Part shown: positions 1-11,459 of the stretch, piece after piece | Layout: each line of letters starts with the position of its first letter | Position numbering within the stretch: position 1 is the stretch's first letter | DNA from: Lepisosteus oculatus | Taxonomy: Eukaryota > Chordata > Actinopteri > Semionotiformes > Lepisosteidae | Assembly: GCF_040954835.1 (NCBI RefSeq) | Contig: NC_090718.1 | Coordinates: forward strand, 14,709,532-14,773,531 | Direction: 5' to 3' | Length of the DNA: 64,000 nt | Made by a program: the position numbers and the translations under genes | Notes under the pieces: generated by a model | Told to the model about the DNA's origin: nothing | The model's database searches: none | What the model saw: only the letters and a program-made list of their open reading frames with translations

Positions 1-886
1 TGTCAGACATGTCAGATCCGTCTTCAACACGTGGTTTCCCTCAGTAAACTGGCATTGAGCTTGACATTGCTGGCTCCAAATGCCAGACTAGCCAATAGCT
101 ACAGCCTACCATGAGCACAAAGCTGCCAATATCACCCAGATGTCAAGTGCTGTCCTTTGCATGGCCCCATTGATTTTATCGGGTACTGCTCAGCTCTGTT
201 TCAGCATTGCTAATAACAAGACAAGGGTTCTTTTTTTTTTTAAGTACAATGTTTTTTGGGTTTTCCGTCAAAGTGTATTTTTGAATGGTTGGTTGTTCTT
301 TTATTGCTGTAAACCTTTTTAATGAATATTGCATCCATCATCCATGGAAAACTGATTGCCAAGGAAAATTCTGAATTTCCAGATTCTGAGCTCTGTCACC
401 ATGATAAAGGAATCGCAGTTCCAGGGTGAACGCAATCCATTAGAAATGTCTGATGCAGCAAGATGTATTATAAATGGTAGCTGCAGTAAAAGCAGGGTAG
501 AGAATGATAACTTCACACAGTGAAGTCATGGTGTATAGAGAAGTTCACAGAGGTATGGCACACCTGATTGAAACCATGAGACATCCGCACAGGGACTTTA
601 CCATTAATGGAGAGAGGGCAGCACATGTGGAGAGCGCATGGTCCACTCACACAGCAGCCAACCACACAGTCACCCCATTCTAAGACAGGATAATGCACAC
701 CTTTTCTTTTATGGCATCATGAGAGCAGCGTGAGAGCACCAAGCTGAACTTCTGAAATGCTAGTGTGGCAGCCTCTACAGTGTAGAAAGGCAGTTCATGC
801 CATGCATTATATAATCCCCTGTGTAAAATGCTGCCTTTCATGCAGGGTCAAAGTTTCTCAGTGATGTGTGTGTCTGTGTGTCACAG
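1..886 (+). other. grik4 intron (5' part outside the window)
   Basis: No exon is visible before the acceptor at 881-886 that opens the M1 exon. The sequence is AT-rich with short unsupported ORFs on both strands. The preceding grik4 exon must lie left of the window. Confidence 0.6.
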
Positions 887-3800
887 GGCCGCAGGCCAGG
901 ATACTTCTCCTTTCTGGACCCCTTCTCCCCTGGAGTGTGGCTCTTCATGCTGCTGGCTTACCTGGCTGTCAGCTGTGTGCTGTTTCTGGTGGCCAGGTAA
1001 GTGCTGTGTGATCCCATATCACCATCTGGTGGCACACGTGGAGTATTGTGGTTGGGAAGAGAATGTGAACATGGGAAGGAAATATTTCTTGTGTGTGCGG
1101 TGATATTAAAATGAGTTCATCTGTTCGCTCCCCCATGGTAGCCTTAGGCAATCTGCTTTCAAATGTCTTCAGCGTTGAGCTGTTTCATGAGTGCTGGTTT
1201 CCAGTTTTGAAATGTACTAGTTTCCCACCAGTTCCTATTCAGCCTCCAAGCCCTGGATTGCAGTGGTATCAGACGGACTGCAGGGCTGAACAAGAGGTGA
1301 TCAAGTGCAGTAGTGTCTTCACCCCATCCAGTTTCCATGAGTAGGCTGAAGTCAGCTCAGGCACGCTTTCAGTCCTAAGTCCAGCTGGGTCTGGGCCTCG
1401 GTCAGTTTAGCTGTTATTTGCTTTACAAATTGGTGGGAGTGCTGTGCAGCAAAACTACAGATGCAATACAACCTACAACATCATTTTTTCTGTTAGCTGA
1501 TTTAAACCGTTTTATTTTGGCAGCCAGGCAGCATCTGGTCAGGATTTGTAGCTGCATGTCTTTTTCTGTCCCATGGCAGCAGTAACACCACTTAGATGAA
1601 ATAAGAGGGTGGTGATTTGAGGAGAGCAGGAGCCCTCCCCCCACCCTGATTTTAAAATGTTATTATTTAATTGCTTTCATCAAAGCACATAAAACAGCAC
1701 ATTTCACAAAGCACCGTGTAAACCAAATAACTGTGAATATCAAGCATGTGAATTGCATCTGACTGACAAAGCAAGTCAATAATAATCGCTAATCATTATA
1801 ATTACCAATAATAATAGTAAGTAATTAGAAAAGTAATGTACATAGTGAATGGACAGCAGACTGTACAAAATAGAACATAATGCTCCAGATGTCCATTGTT
1901 TATCAGAAGCCACTTACTCTTGATAAGGGTCACAGCAAGAGTAACCCTAAGCCCATCCTGGAAGCACAAGGCACAAGACAGAGCTACACCTTGGATGGAA
2001 TGCCCATCCAGCACAGGACATGCAAACACATGGACAGCTTGGAGATACCAGCTAACCCAGGCTGCATGCCTTTGACATGTGGGAGGAAACCAAACCAAGT
2101 ACCCAAGACCCTGTAAGGTATGGGTGATAATCACCCAGCCACCCAGCTGCTGCACTTTGATTTTTAAAATATATGAATGAATTGTATCAATATTGAAATT
2201 CTTAAGCAGGGGAACAGGAGACAATTCGGCTTTTACAGAACTCAGTATACACATCAGTGTTGGGTCTGACCCGCAGAACAGACAAATTGCAAAAGTTTTC
2301 CAATTCTTTCTATACACTACAGCTTCCCTTTGACCCTTTGGGAAATTTTCTGGTTTGTTTTTCATTTTAAAATAACACCCCTGTTAAAAGTCTATTTTTC
2401 TTCTAAAGTCTAAGAGTCTATTTTTGTCAATCTATTACATGCCAAACCCCACTCCATCTTTTTCTCTCTGCAGACTGACCCCGTACGAGTGGTACAATCC
2501 ACACCCCTGCCTTAAGGGACGCTGTAACCTGCTGATCAACCAGTACTCACTGGGGAACAGCTTCTGGTTCCCAGTGGGTGGATTCATGCAACAGGGCTCC
2601 ACCATCGCACCTCGGGCCCTCTCCACACGCTGTGTCAGTGGAGTCTGGTGAGACACACACCTGGACTGCTCTGTCTGGGGTCCCTAACTGCTAGGACAGC
2701 TTAAGACTTGAGGTGGAGGGTTAAATCAGTTAAATGTAAGGTTTTTTGTTTGATTTTCAACTTTTGGAGAGTAGTAATATGAACCTTAATGTACTATAAC
2801 ATGGTGAAATGCTCAGGAATACATGGTAACATGGTCAGGAATCGTACAGAAATGTTTCCCTGAAAGAATCCTCTTTATATGTGCTGAAATGTGCTGTTGC
2901 AGAGTCAATGTTCCTCTGTTCCAGGTGGGCCTTCACCCTGATCATCATCTCCTCCTACACTGCCAACCTGGCAGCCTTCCTCACTGTCCAGAGGATGGAG
3001 GTGCCCATCGAGTCTGTGGATGACCTGGCTGACCAGACAGCCATCGAGTATGGAACCATGCAGGGGGGCTCCACCATGACCTTCTTCCAGGTAACCCTCC
3101 TTGAGCAGACCCTACAAGGTGTCTTGCTGCATGACATCAGCACTTATCCTCAGCATACCCCAGCATGTCTCCATGAGACACACTTGCTTGGGGTCAGCCA
3201 TTTAACATAACATAACTTTATTAGCCCTATACAATTTCTTGCATTAGGAATTCATCTTTTTGCATACCTCATCTTGCGCTCCATGAGACACAGACACACA
3301 GACAGGGAGAGAAGCTTGGAGTCAGAGTGCAGGGTCAGCCATCGTACAGCGCCCCTGGAGCAGTTGGGCTTAAGGGCCTTGCTCAGGGGCCCAATGGAGT
3401 AGGATTATATATATAATCATAAATAAATAATTATATACATAATATACACTAATAAATATATAAGCATACCAGTTATTCTCAGGCTTTTTGCACAGTGTCC
3501 ATAAGTCCCAGATGTTGCTAGTTCAAACTTTGTTCCTGTGCAACAAAACCCATGGTTATTAAGAGCTCTGTGGTCCATTCCATTCTCAGTCTGATCTGTC
3601 TCGTGATGGCCTTACACGCTTCCTTTCACTTATTCTCTGCAGAGTTTTCAGTCACTAGTTTTTTTTTAATATGTACTTTGCCCACAAAGGAGTTTCCTCC
3701 TCACCTCCCACAACCCCCTCTCTCACCCTTCCTGCCTGTCCACAGAACTCGCGCTACCAGACATACCAGCGGATGTGGAACTTCATGCACTCCAAGCAGC

Positions 3801-6800
3801 CCAGCGTGTTTGTGAAGAGCACAGAAGAGGGCATCGCCCGTGTGCTCAACTCCAACTACGCCTACCTGCTGGAGAGCACTATGAACGAGTACTACCGCCA
3901 GCGCAACTGCAACCTCACCCAGATTGGGGGGCTGCTTGACACCAAGGGCTATGGCATCGGCATGCCACTGGGTACGGAAGGCTGGCGCTAAATCATAATC
4001 TGAAAGATAGTCCTCATAAGACAAAGGGCTGTACACACCATACATAAGCCCCTCCTGTATCTGCCCACATGCCAGCGGGACTGTGCATCATCACAGACAG
4101 ATATATGTGATGGTCCTCTAGTGGGAGCCAAATATCTCTACTTTCCGCTGCTCAACTGCAGTGTCAAGAAAAAAATCAAGGAGACGCCTGCTTGTAATGT
4201 GGTTCAAGTAGGTAGCTGTGTCAGCGTAGGCAAGGAACAAGTGAAGATATATTCCATGCTTAAAAAAGGGAAGAAAAGAAACGCAATGTTTCAGCTGTGG
4301 AGCCTTCTTTGGCTGTGAGAAAGAGGGAAAAGTTGCTTGTGATGAGTACGTTCCAGGTAGCAGTGAGCTGTGCAGAGTAATAAATTCCTCTTTGGGGAAG
4401 CTGCAACAGAGGAAAAAACTTCTCACCATCTATTCTGTAATTCTGTTTCCTACGACTGGAAGGTTGTGAGTTATTACTATCTGTAATAGTTTCCTATCTG
4501 TAATAGGGCAGCTATTTTTAACAGACTATACTCTGTCCATGTTTTACTGCTTGTGAGATAAAATGCAGTGTATGCTGATATTTTTTATTACACTGACACA
4601 GGTCAGAAAGACATGCGACACCCTGTACAAATGCCCATCTCCCCCTCTCTCCCTCACCCAGGCTCCGTGTACCGGGACGAGTTTGACCTGGCCATCCTCA
4701 AACTGCAGGAGGAGAACCGTCTGGAGATCCTGAAGAGGAAGTGGTGGGAAGGGGGCAAGTGCCCCAAAGAGGAGGACCACAGAGCCAAAGGTACCAGCAT
4801 GCCACCTTCCTCACTCCACACCATGGATGAACGGGCAGGGCATGCGAAACCTCTCTCTTTAATGAAATTCTGCAGGGACCTGAGACAAGGGGTCTGCAAG
4901 AAAGAGGGTTTTATTTATCCTGTCACTGACAAAGCTGTTCTGTCAAGCATGGGGCTGGTAGCTCAGAAGTTTTATCCAGCGGGCATTACCAAAGGCCTGT
5001 TGGTTGCCACAGTGTGACACTTCATTACGAGATTCGCACAAGCTGCCCATGTGGATGGTGTGATATTGACACTGTTTCTTCATTAAAAATGCTCCTGCAT
5101 TTTCAAGAGAAAATATTACAAGTTATTACTAAAAATAGTGGTATACAAAATAAGCTGCTAAGTGATAATGCTACCCTGTCAGTATGGTGCATTATTCTCA
5201 CCGTCTGGAGCACTGTCAGAGGTTCTTTTGTGGTTCCTGCTAATCTGCACCGTGTAGCACAGCAGATGTGTTTCTGGAGCTGCTTGCCTTCAAAGCAGGG
5301 TGATTTTCACAGTTTTCATGCAATTCAACAATTTGTAATTGGTTTGTGCTCCAGAGAACTGCTGGAGTTTTCTGCCCCCTGGTAACTACATTGCAGACCT
5401 CTCCTGGGGGAAGCAGCAGGGCAGGGCATGTGCTGGACTCCAGTGCTGATAACGAGAAGGGCAGCTCTCTGTGTGTGTCTCCTGCAGCCTGTTATTTTAT
5501 CAGTGCCCTCTTGCCCTCAGTGATGAACCACCAGATGAAAATAACTGTACAGTTTTGTGTGCTTGATACCCAAAATCTGAGGCCTGAAATTGTTTTGGCA
5601 GAAATCATTTTTTATACGACAAACCAACATGTTTTCAAGTAGGTAGCTGCGTCAGCATGCGTAGGCTGTAAAGGAACTAGTAAAGGTTTATTCCATGCTG
5701 AAAAGAGGAAAAAAAGAAACAACATTTTCATTGTGGAGTCAGCCAGTAGAAGGCTGACACCTGAAGAAGGCTTCACAGGCAAACTGTTTTTTTCCAGCAT
5801 GAAATAAACCTTAACTTGTTCCTTTGCCACATGTTTTCATTTCATTCTTCTGTTATTTTTAATATAGAGATGCTCAGGTTACATTTGGATTTTTAGATGT
5901 CACACACGCACACAAATAGCAGATTTCAGCTTGAAGGTATTGGTGTTACTCACACAGAGCTTGACATTTCTACACCAATAAGAATTTCTGCTGTGGGCCC
6001 TAAAAGAGCAGTGCTAACCTTTCCGTCTAACCTTGCATAACAGTACAAAACTCAATTTCTCTCCTAGACAGAACACTATTAGAGCAGTTCAAACCATCTC
6101 TGAACCCATGTCCTGAAAATACCTGTGTGGCATCTGTGTGCGCAAGGTACGATAGGAGAAGAAAACAAAGATAAAATAACATTACAGGTTTATACAGTCT
6201 GCTTTTGCCAGGCTAGAGTTAGGGAGTAATTCTTCCATGTGCCATCCACCACATCCTTTTAGTCTTCACCCAAAGTTCACAGCCATAAGTGAGATTGGAA
6301 CTGGGAACAGTGACTGTGGTGGTTATCAGGGCCTGGATGGACTTCAGTGTGCAGCAGTCCACCATCAAGGAGGTGTTTGCAAAGCCACCTGGTCTGTGGT
6401 AAACCTCACTACAAAGTCAGTAACACATTTCATACCTCACAAAAATGTGTTATACCATGATTAGAACTGTAGCAAATCAGAAGGAAGTCATTGTTAAGGT
6501 TTAAAGGATGGAGATCTCTGGCAAAGCATGTTTCAGACTGCTAGAGACCACATGAAAGTGTGTTAAGCAGACCCAGGAAAACAGATCTTGTGAGCTGTGA
6601 GGAGGGATGGACTAATGTTAATTAGTTAATGTTGCTGAGCCAGGGTGGCTGAAGTAATGTGTCTGTGTGCTGTCCGCAGGCCTGGGCATGGAGAACATCG
6701 GCGGCATCTTCGTGGTGCTGGTGTGTGGGCTGCTGGTGGCGATCTTCATGGCCGTGCTGGAGTTCATCTGGATGCTGCGGCAGACGCCTGGAACAGAGGT

Positions 6801-9187
6801 GAGAGGAGGCGCCCTGACCTGCGTCTGCCTCGGGAGCCTCTCCCACTCGTGAGCAGAGCACGCCCTCTCTGGAGGCCAGTGGAGATACAGGGCAGGCTGT
6901 GAAGAAGACACCAGCACAGAGATAGGAGATTTTTGGAGAAGGGAAGTGAGCAAGTTAAGTCAGAAATATGAACTGAGCCTGCAGTATGGTGATCTAAAGC
7001 TGCAAACGAACTAGAGGTTAGTTCCATGAGAGCAGTGCGGAGGCACAGTCAGGGCCCTGTGCTTGTAAATGGAAGGTTGTGAGTTTAAATCCCATTTATA
7101 CTGGATACACTTGGAGACAAGGTACTCCACTCAGTACAGGCAGGTTGAAAATGTAATAATACTACCACCCTAAGAAGTGGAGAATGCTCTACAGTAGTAA
7201 CTCCATGTATTTCATTAATTATTTTCACTTGTCAGTGTGGTACTAACCAATGCCTGTTCCTCAGCACTAAGTGTCTGCTGTCTTTTACTGTTGTGATAGT
7301 GAAGTATAGGCGATATGGCCAACACCTTCCAGGTGATCCTGTTCTTCTTGCGGCCTTTGGAAAACGTTGATGAATTCCCACTATTTTTTTCAATATCTGT
7401 TCCTAACAATTCTTCCAAGATTCTAGGTATACACTCAGTCAGTTGACATCATTCTGTAACATAACAGTTTCTTGTGTATTTATAGAGGTGGTAGAACTAT
7501 TAGCACATAATGCAGTCTGTAAATATTAGAGAACCAGATTGTGATGGCTTTATTTAAAAAAGAGTAATCTAATGTGCTGCAGCTACAGTAGAAGAATTCC
7601 ATTTCATTTAATGTGACACTAAAGTTAACCAGACAGAGAAGAAATGTCAGAGGTCCAAGTCCACATAATGCTTGAATTCACATGTTCATTCATTTTAACT
7701 TTTAAATATCGAGTGACAGCCAGTTAAATCTCAGTTCATTACCTGATTACCGTTACTTTCCTTGTTCACCATCATTAATTCAAGTCCTCCGGAGTCTTCT
7801 CTATTCTTTTGACTGCCTCCTGCCTGATAAAGCTGAGGAAATATGAATCTTTTCAGCTGGAAAACTGAAGCTCCTGCAAGTCACTTAACACTGTCCCATG
7901 CAATTCAGCATATTGATATGACATGCTGAATACTTTGGGAATGTTTTCTTTATATCTTTTTGCTGTTTTTTTTTTACCATGGATCATTGATGAATACCAA
8001 ACACTGTCCCTTTCATCAAAACACAACCACCAGGGCGCTTTATTATTTTGTTAACAATTCACTGATTATAGACCAAATCTGATTTTTAAATCCATTGAAC
8101 TGCCCAACTCTCTCACTGTATATTGGATTGCACTTTCCTTGCCGAGATGAATACTCCCGATTGCCATCACAGTGACGGCACTTATCAACACTTAGAGGGA
8201 ATATTTGGCTCAACCCACTTGTTAGAGTTAGGTGGCGCAGCAGCAGTGGAGGGGGAACCCGGGGCTAGATTGAAGGACGAAGGGACTGATTGCTAATCAC
8301 CGATGGCTGGGAATGATTGAGCGTGGTCGTTGTCATCCCTCCCGAACTTTAGTTAAATAAACTCCGTTTTTAGCCCAGATTTAACATTTATTTTATTTTT
8401 TTATGATTGGTTTTCCCATCACAAAAATAACATTTTATTCTTAGTCTGTTTCATTCAGGGGATGCTTAAAGGACAGGTCATGCATCGATTCAGACTAAGC
8501 AGCAGGTATTAAATACATGGCGTGCTGGTTAGTGCTGCTGCGCACACAGTGATGCTGGGTTTGATTCTGGCCACATTCTGCGCGGAGTTTGCACGGCCTC
8601 CCCATTGTTTGCATGAATTTCATCAGGTGCTCATCGAACACGTTCTGCACATCCTACAGGGGAATCCTGTGCATCTGGATCTGCACTTCTGCACCTTATT
8701 CTGGGAGTAAGCGGGTAGGCTGCTGAATATGGGTGACCAAGCCCTTGCGCTGGTGTACGACGTCTCCCGGCCTCTCTCTCTCTCTCTGCCCCTCTCTTCC
8801 TCGTAGTTGTCCATGTGCGAGGAGATGTTCCAGGAGCTGCGCGGGATCGTGCTGTGCCGGGACAGCCTGCAGCTGCGTCGCCGGCGCGGCGGGGGCGTCC
8901 CGCGGGCGCGGCCCCTGCCCCCCGAAGAGCGAAGGGCCCGTGGCGCCGCCGGCCTTAGCAACGGCAAGCTGTGCGGGGGCAGCGGGGCCCCGGAGCCTCT
9001 GGCACACAGACTGGCGCAGGAGGCGGCCTTGGTGGCACGGGGCTGCACCCACATCCGCGTCTGCCCGGAGTGCCGGCGCTTCCAAGGCCTGAGAGCCCGG
9101 CCCCCCGGGGCCAGCGGCGCCTCCCCCGTCCACAGCGAGGAGAGCCTGGAGTGGGAGAAGGCCACCAACAGCAGTGAACCTGAGTAG
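887..9187 (+). CDS. grik4: Glutamate receptor, ionotropic, kainate 4 (KA1), 3' seven coding exons
   Basis: Kainate-type ionotropic glutamate receptor subunit, which forms cation channels with GRIK1-3 subunits at the synaptic membrane. Coding exons read by eye: 887-996, 2474-2647, 2925-3090, 3746-3971, 4662-4790, 6680-6798, 8807-9187; all are flanked by AG/GT and join in one frame. They encode, in order, membrane segment M1 ([19 protein letters not shown]), the pore loop with an unedited Gln at the Q/R site ([10 protein letters not shown]), M3 with the SYTANLAAF gate motif, the S2 half of the ligand-binding domain, M4 ([20 protein letters not shown]) and the cytoplasmic tail. The tail identifies GRIK4 rather than GRIK5: an RRRR run, then [28 protein letters not shown] and the end SSEPE match remembered mammalian GRIK4. 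The N-terminal domain and S1 lie upstream, outside the window. The last exon is very GC-rich. Confidence 0.95.
1931..2115. repeat. Decayed LINE/SINE-type dispersed repeat in a grik4 intron
   Basis: The phrase near 2078 (catgtgggaggaaacc, after a degenerate catgcctttg) resembles the widespread fish repeat usually reading catgtctttggactgtgggaggaaac. The flanks carry the usual rule of 'pairs of CCCATCC/CCAGC' seen in such tails. No ends or target duplication are clear. Assignment is from memory of common fish repeats. Confidence 0.4.
3195..3405. repeat. Dispersed repeat in a grik4 intron
   Basis: Starts with an (A/T)CATAACATAACTTTATTAG-like tail and contains gcgcccctggagcagttggg followed by cttaagggccttgctcaggg, phrases common in fish retroposon 3' regions. 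An AT-rich simple stretch (3404-3470) follows. Family not identified. Confidence 0.4.
4205..4312 (+). repeat. Foldback repeat family, copy A (partial)
   Basis: Shares with 5636-5829 the opening caagtaggtagctg(t/c)gtcagc, then ggaacaagt and ttccatgct, and ends with tgtggagccttctt as in 26083-26240. Only one arm is present. It lies in a grik4 intron. Confidence 0.6.
5636..5829. repeat. Foldback (inverted) repeat family, copy B
   Basis: Terminal arms at about 5673-5700 (ggaactagtaaaggtttatt, ccatgctg) and 5795-5822 (cagcatgaaataaacc, ttaacttgttcc) are imperfect reverse complements around a loop of about 95 bp. A flanking block at 5636-5672 has caagtaggtagctgcgtcag. Non-coding; it lies in a grik4 intron. 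A MITE or foldback transposon is possible, but no transposase is linked. Confidence 0.6.
6799..8806 (+). other. Last grik4 intron
   Basis: A 2.0-kb intron between the M4 exon (donor gtgaga after 6798) and the tail exon (acceptor ending at 8806 after a CT-rich tract). At 8519-8660 there is a decayed retroposon-like stretch (gtgctggttagtgctgctgc, gggtttgattctgg). The rest is AT-rich with nothing else supported. Confidence 0.5.
8519..8660 (+). repeat. Decayed tRNA-type SINE-like fragment
   Basis: The phrase ctggttagtgctgctgc followed by ctgggtttgattctggcc resembles the head of common fish SINEs, with a B-box-like ggtttgattc, and then gcgcggagtttgcacg. It is heavily decayed. A similar element lies at 15217-15440. 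Confidence 0.4.
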
Positions 9188-11000
9188 GCGCCGCCCTGCT
9201 GCCCGCCAGCCGCTCACGCAGTTGTCTGGGGATTGCTGGGTTGCAGGGCACTAGCGGACCAGTCCCCTCCTGCCCTGGAGAAGAGAGGTCAGGAGCCTGG
9301 CCAGGCGGCCCCCCCACCCCACACCCACACCCACCCGGGAGTGAGCTTCCTTTTGGCTCTCCCAACAGCCTGCCAGGCAATAGCCAGGCCCCAGACACCC
9401 AGCCCAGCAGGGTCCTTAGCGGACAGTCACCCTACTATGCAGTTTTCACTCCAGGGGTCTTTTCCTTTTTTTTCCCATTGTTTTCTTTCTAAATTATTTT
9501 TGCTGAAAAGTTTTAAATTAGCGTTATCGTTTTTAGGAATGTTGTTTCGATTTTCCTCGCGGGGCACTGGGCCTAGTCCCCAAGACAAGAGCCTTTTCAA
9601 ACTGCAGCTTTTTTTGGGGAAAAAAAAAAGCATCATGAATCGTAACTTCAGATTTTTAAAAAGTGCCAAAAAAAACCCGCTGGGGGACCCTGCACTGGTG
9701 TCGCTGCACCGCGAGGCGGCTCTCTCTCCTGGCCGACGACACAGGAGCACCGGGGCTCCCTCGCTGCCTGGTGGGGAGCAGCCCCGTTCCAGCGGAAAAC
9801 TGGAAACTAGAATGTGATGCGAGTTTTTTTTTAAACCACGATAATTGCATTCAAAAAGTTTTAAAGATATTTTTTGAAAGACAAAGAAGCAGAGGCAACG
9901 TGGGAACAACAGACGCAGAGGTACAGCAGCTGTGTATTTGAAGTGTTGCCTTGTTTTTAGAATCTGTCTCACAGGCCCTGACAGGCCAGAGCCATCCAGT
10001 GGCTCCTCTTACCCGTCTCTGTCCTGTCCTGTACTCTTCCAGACACTCTGATGGGACTCCTGGTCACATGCGGGACTGTGTGCTGTGTGCTCTGTACTGT
10101 ATGTACCTGCCTTGACTCTCATGATGGTGGTCCTGAACGCTTCCTCATGCCTTATTGCCACATTGAGTTTTTATGTGGTTTTTTGTCTGTCACTGTCCAC
10201 ACTGGCTCATGTTTCTCTGAGGTGTAGTTTTCATTCACGATAAGACCAGAGAACTTTTTTTTTATTTTAATTACAAAAATTATAGCACATTATATTTTAT
10301 TTTACTGCGCAGTTCTCAGCTGCACAGTTCTGGCAGTTTAGGAAGGCTGTCCCTTCCTGCTTCTTCACTTCACCCCAATCTTTACATTGGAGCAACCCCA
10401 AGTTTGTGATCTCATTATGGTGCCAGCCAGCACTCTGAGACCGGGGGGGTGGCACTATCAGTGGGGGTCTCTCTGTAAATAGAAACAGGGTATGAGACAG
10501 AACATCGTGGCCACCATCTCTTGAGTCCTGTATTCTGTGTGCTGTGAGATGTCAGGAAGCTGCTGTCTTCCCGTCTGATGTGGTTTCGGAATGGGGAGGG
10601 GAGGATTCAGAGGTCTGTGGTTAGTCATGCATTCTGTGCTGTTTCTGGTGCCTGCCAGAGAGGTGAAGAATGACTGACCAGGAGTGACAGGGGAACAGAC
10701 AGATGAGTCCAGAAACGCATCCACAGTCCTGCAGTCCTTTGGTTAATGTCATTCGCTCATCCTGCTTTCCCTTTGAAATTTGGAACAAACCCGTTTTAAA
10801 CTGGGTGATGGTAGAACAAATTTGGTTGTAACTGGGAATTTTCTATTTAAAGAGGGGGAGCTTTGTCATCCAGCATCCTTGGGGAACAGAGTATGTTGGT
10901 GAAGCAGAGACGCTGGTAAATAAAAATATTACTGCAGAATGTTCAAGAATAAACTGTAGATTTGAAATAAGTCTATATTTAATCTCTGAAAAAAAATTAA
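9188..11000 (+). other. Probable grik4 3' UTR
   Basis: Non-coding sequence after the grik4 stop. Candidate polyadenylation signals AATAAA occur at about 10919-10924 and 10948-10953. ORFs on both strands here are GC-rich carry-over and show no family resemblance. The extent is inferred. Confidence 0.45.
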
Positions 11001-11216
11001 AAGTGCTTTAAAATATTGTTCTATGCTCACCAGTGACATATTAGACATTTAAATCAGGAGTGTTGTAATGTGATAACTATACCCTACACTAATGACTACA
11101 CATGATTTCTCACTTTCACTTCTCTGGGCTGTGCTGTTTAACTGAAAAATTCAGTGAAAAAGATTCATACAAAACTTCTATCTGTGTTGTTTTATGCAAA
11201 ATCTGACTTTTTTAAA

Positions 11217-11405
11217 TCACTTTCTCTCTTTGAGAACATCGACCACAAACTTTGGAAAATCTGTTTTCTGGCCCTTAATGTTGTTTATCTGCGATGAGCC
11301 AGTGTTAAATTCCTTCATCATCACGTTGCGATTATCTCCTCTTTTAAGGCACTTTATAATGTCCAGTTTTTGGCTGGTAGTTAATCCCGCAGTATTCCTT
11401 TTCAC
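11217..11405 (-). pseudogene. pogo/Tigger-like (CENP-B HTH) transposase remnant
   Basis: A 62-residue stretch contains LTTSQKLDIIKCLKRGDNRN, then a phenylalanine-containing helix and SSQINNIKGQK. This matches the layout of the N-terminal helix-turn-helix of pogo/Tigger transposases and CENP-B/jerky-like proteins (T..QK.dII..l..G......F..g.Stv..I.k). There is no DDE domain and no clear terminal inverted repeat nearby, so it is a dead fragment. A domesticated exon is possible but no splice sites support it. Confidence 0.5.
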
Positions 11406-11459
11406 TCCAGCATTGTGGAAGCTTCCCGAAGTGGGGACTGCACCAATTGTGAATTAGTC

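Noticed and set aside
1802-2365. 187-aa minus-strand ORF
   Set aside because: Partly covers a dispersed repeat in a grik4 intron; no domain, splice signals or family resemblance.
887-9187. Assignment as GRIK5
   Set aside because: Membrane and ligand-binding segments fit both, but the C-terminal tail (LSNGKLCG ... EWEK-TNSSEPE) is the GRIK4 tail.
8623-9217. Long minus-strand ORFs (147-181 aa)
   Set aside because: Antisense shadows of the GC-rich last grik4 exon.
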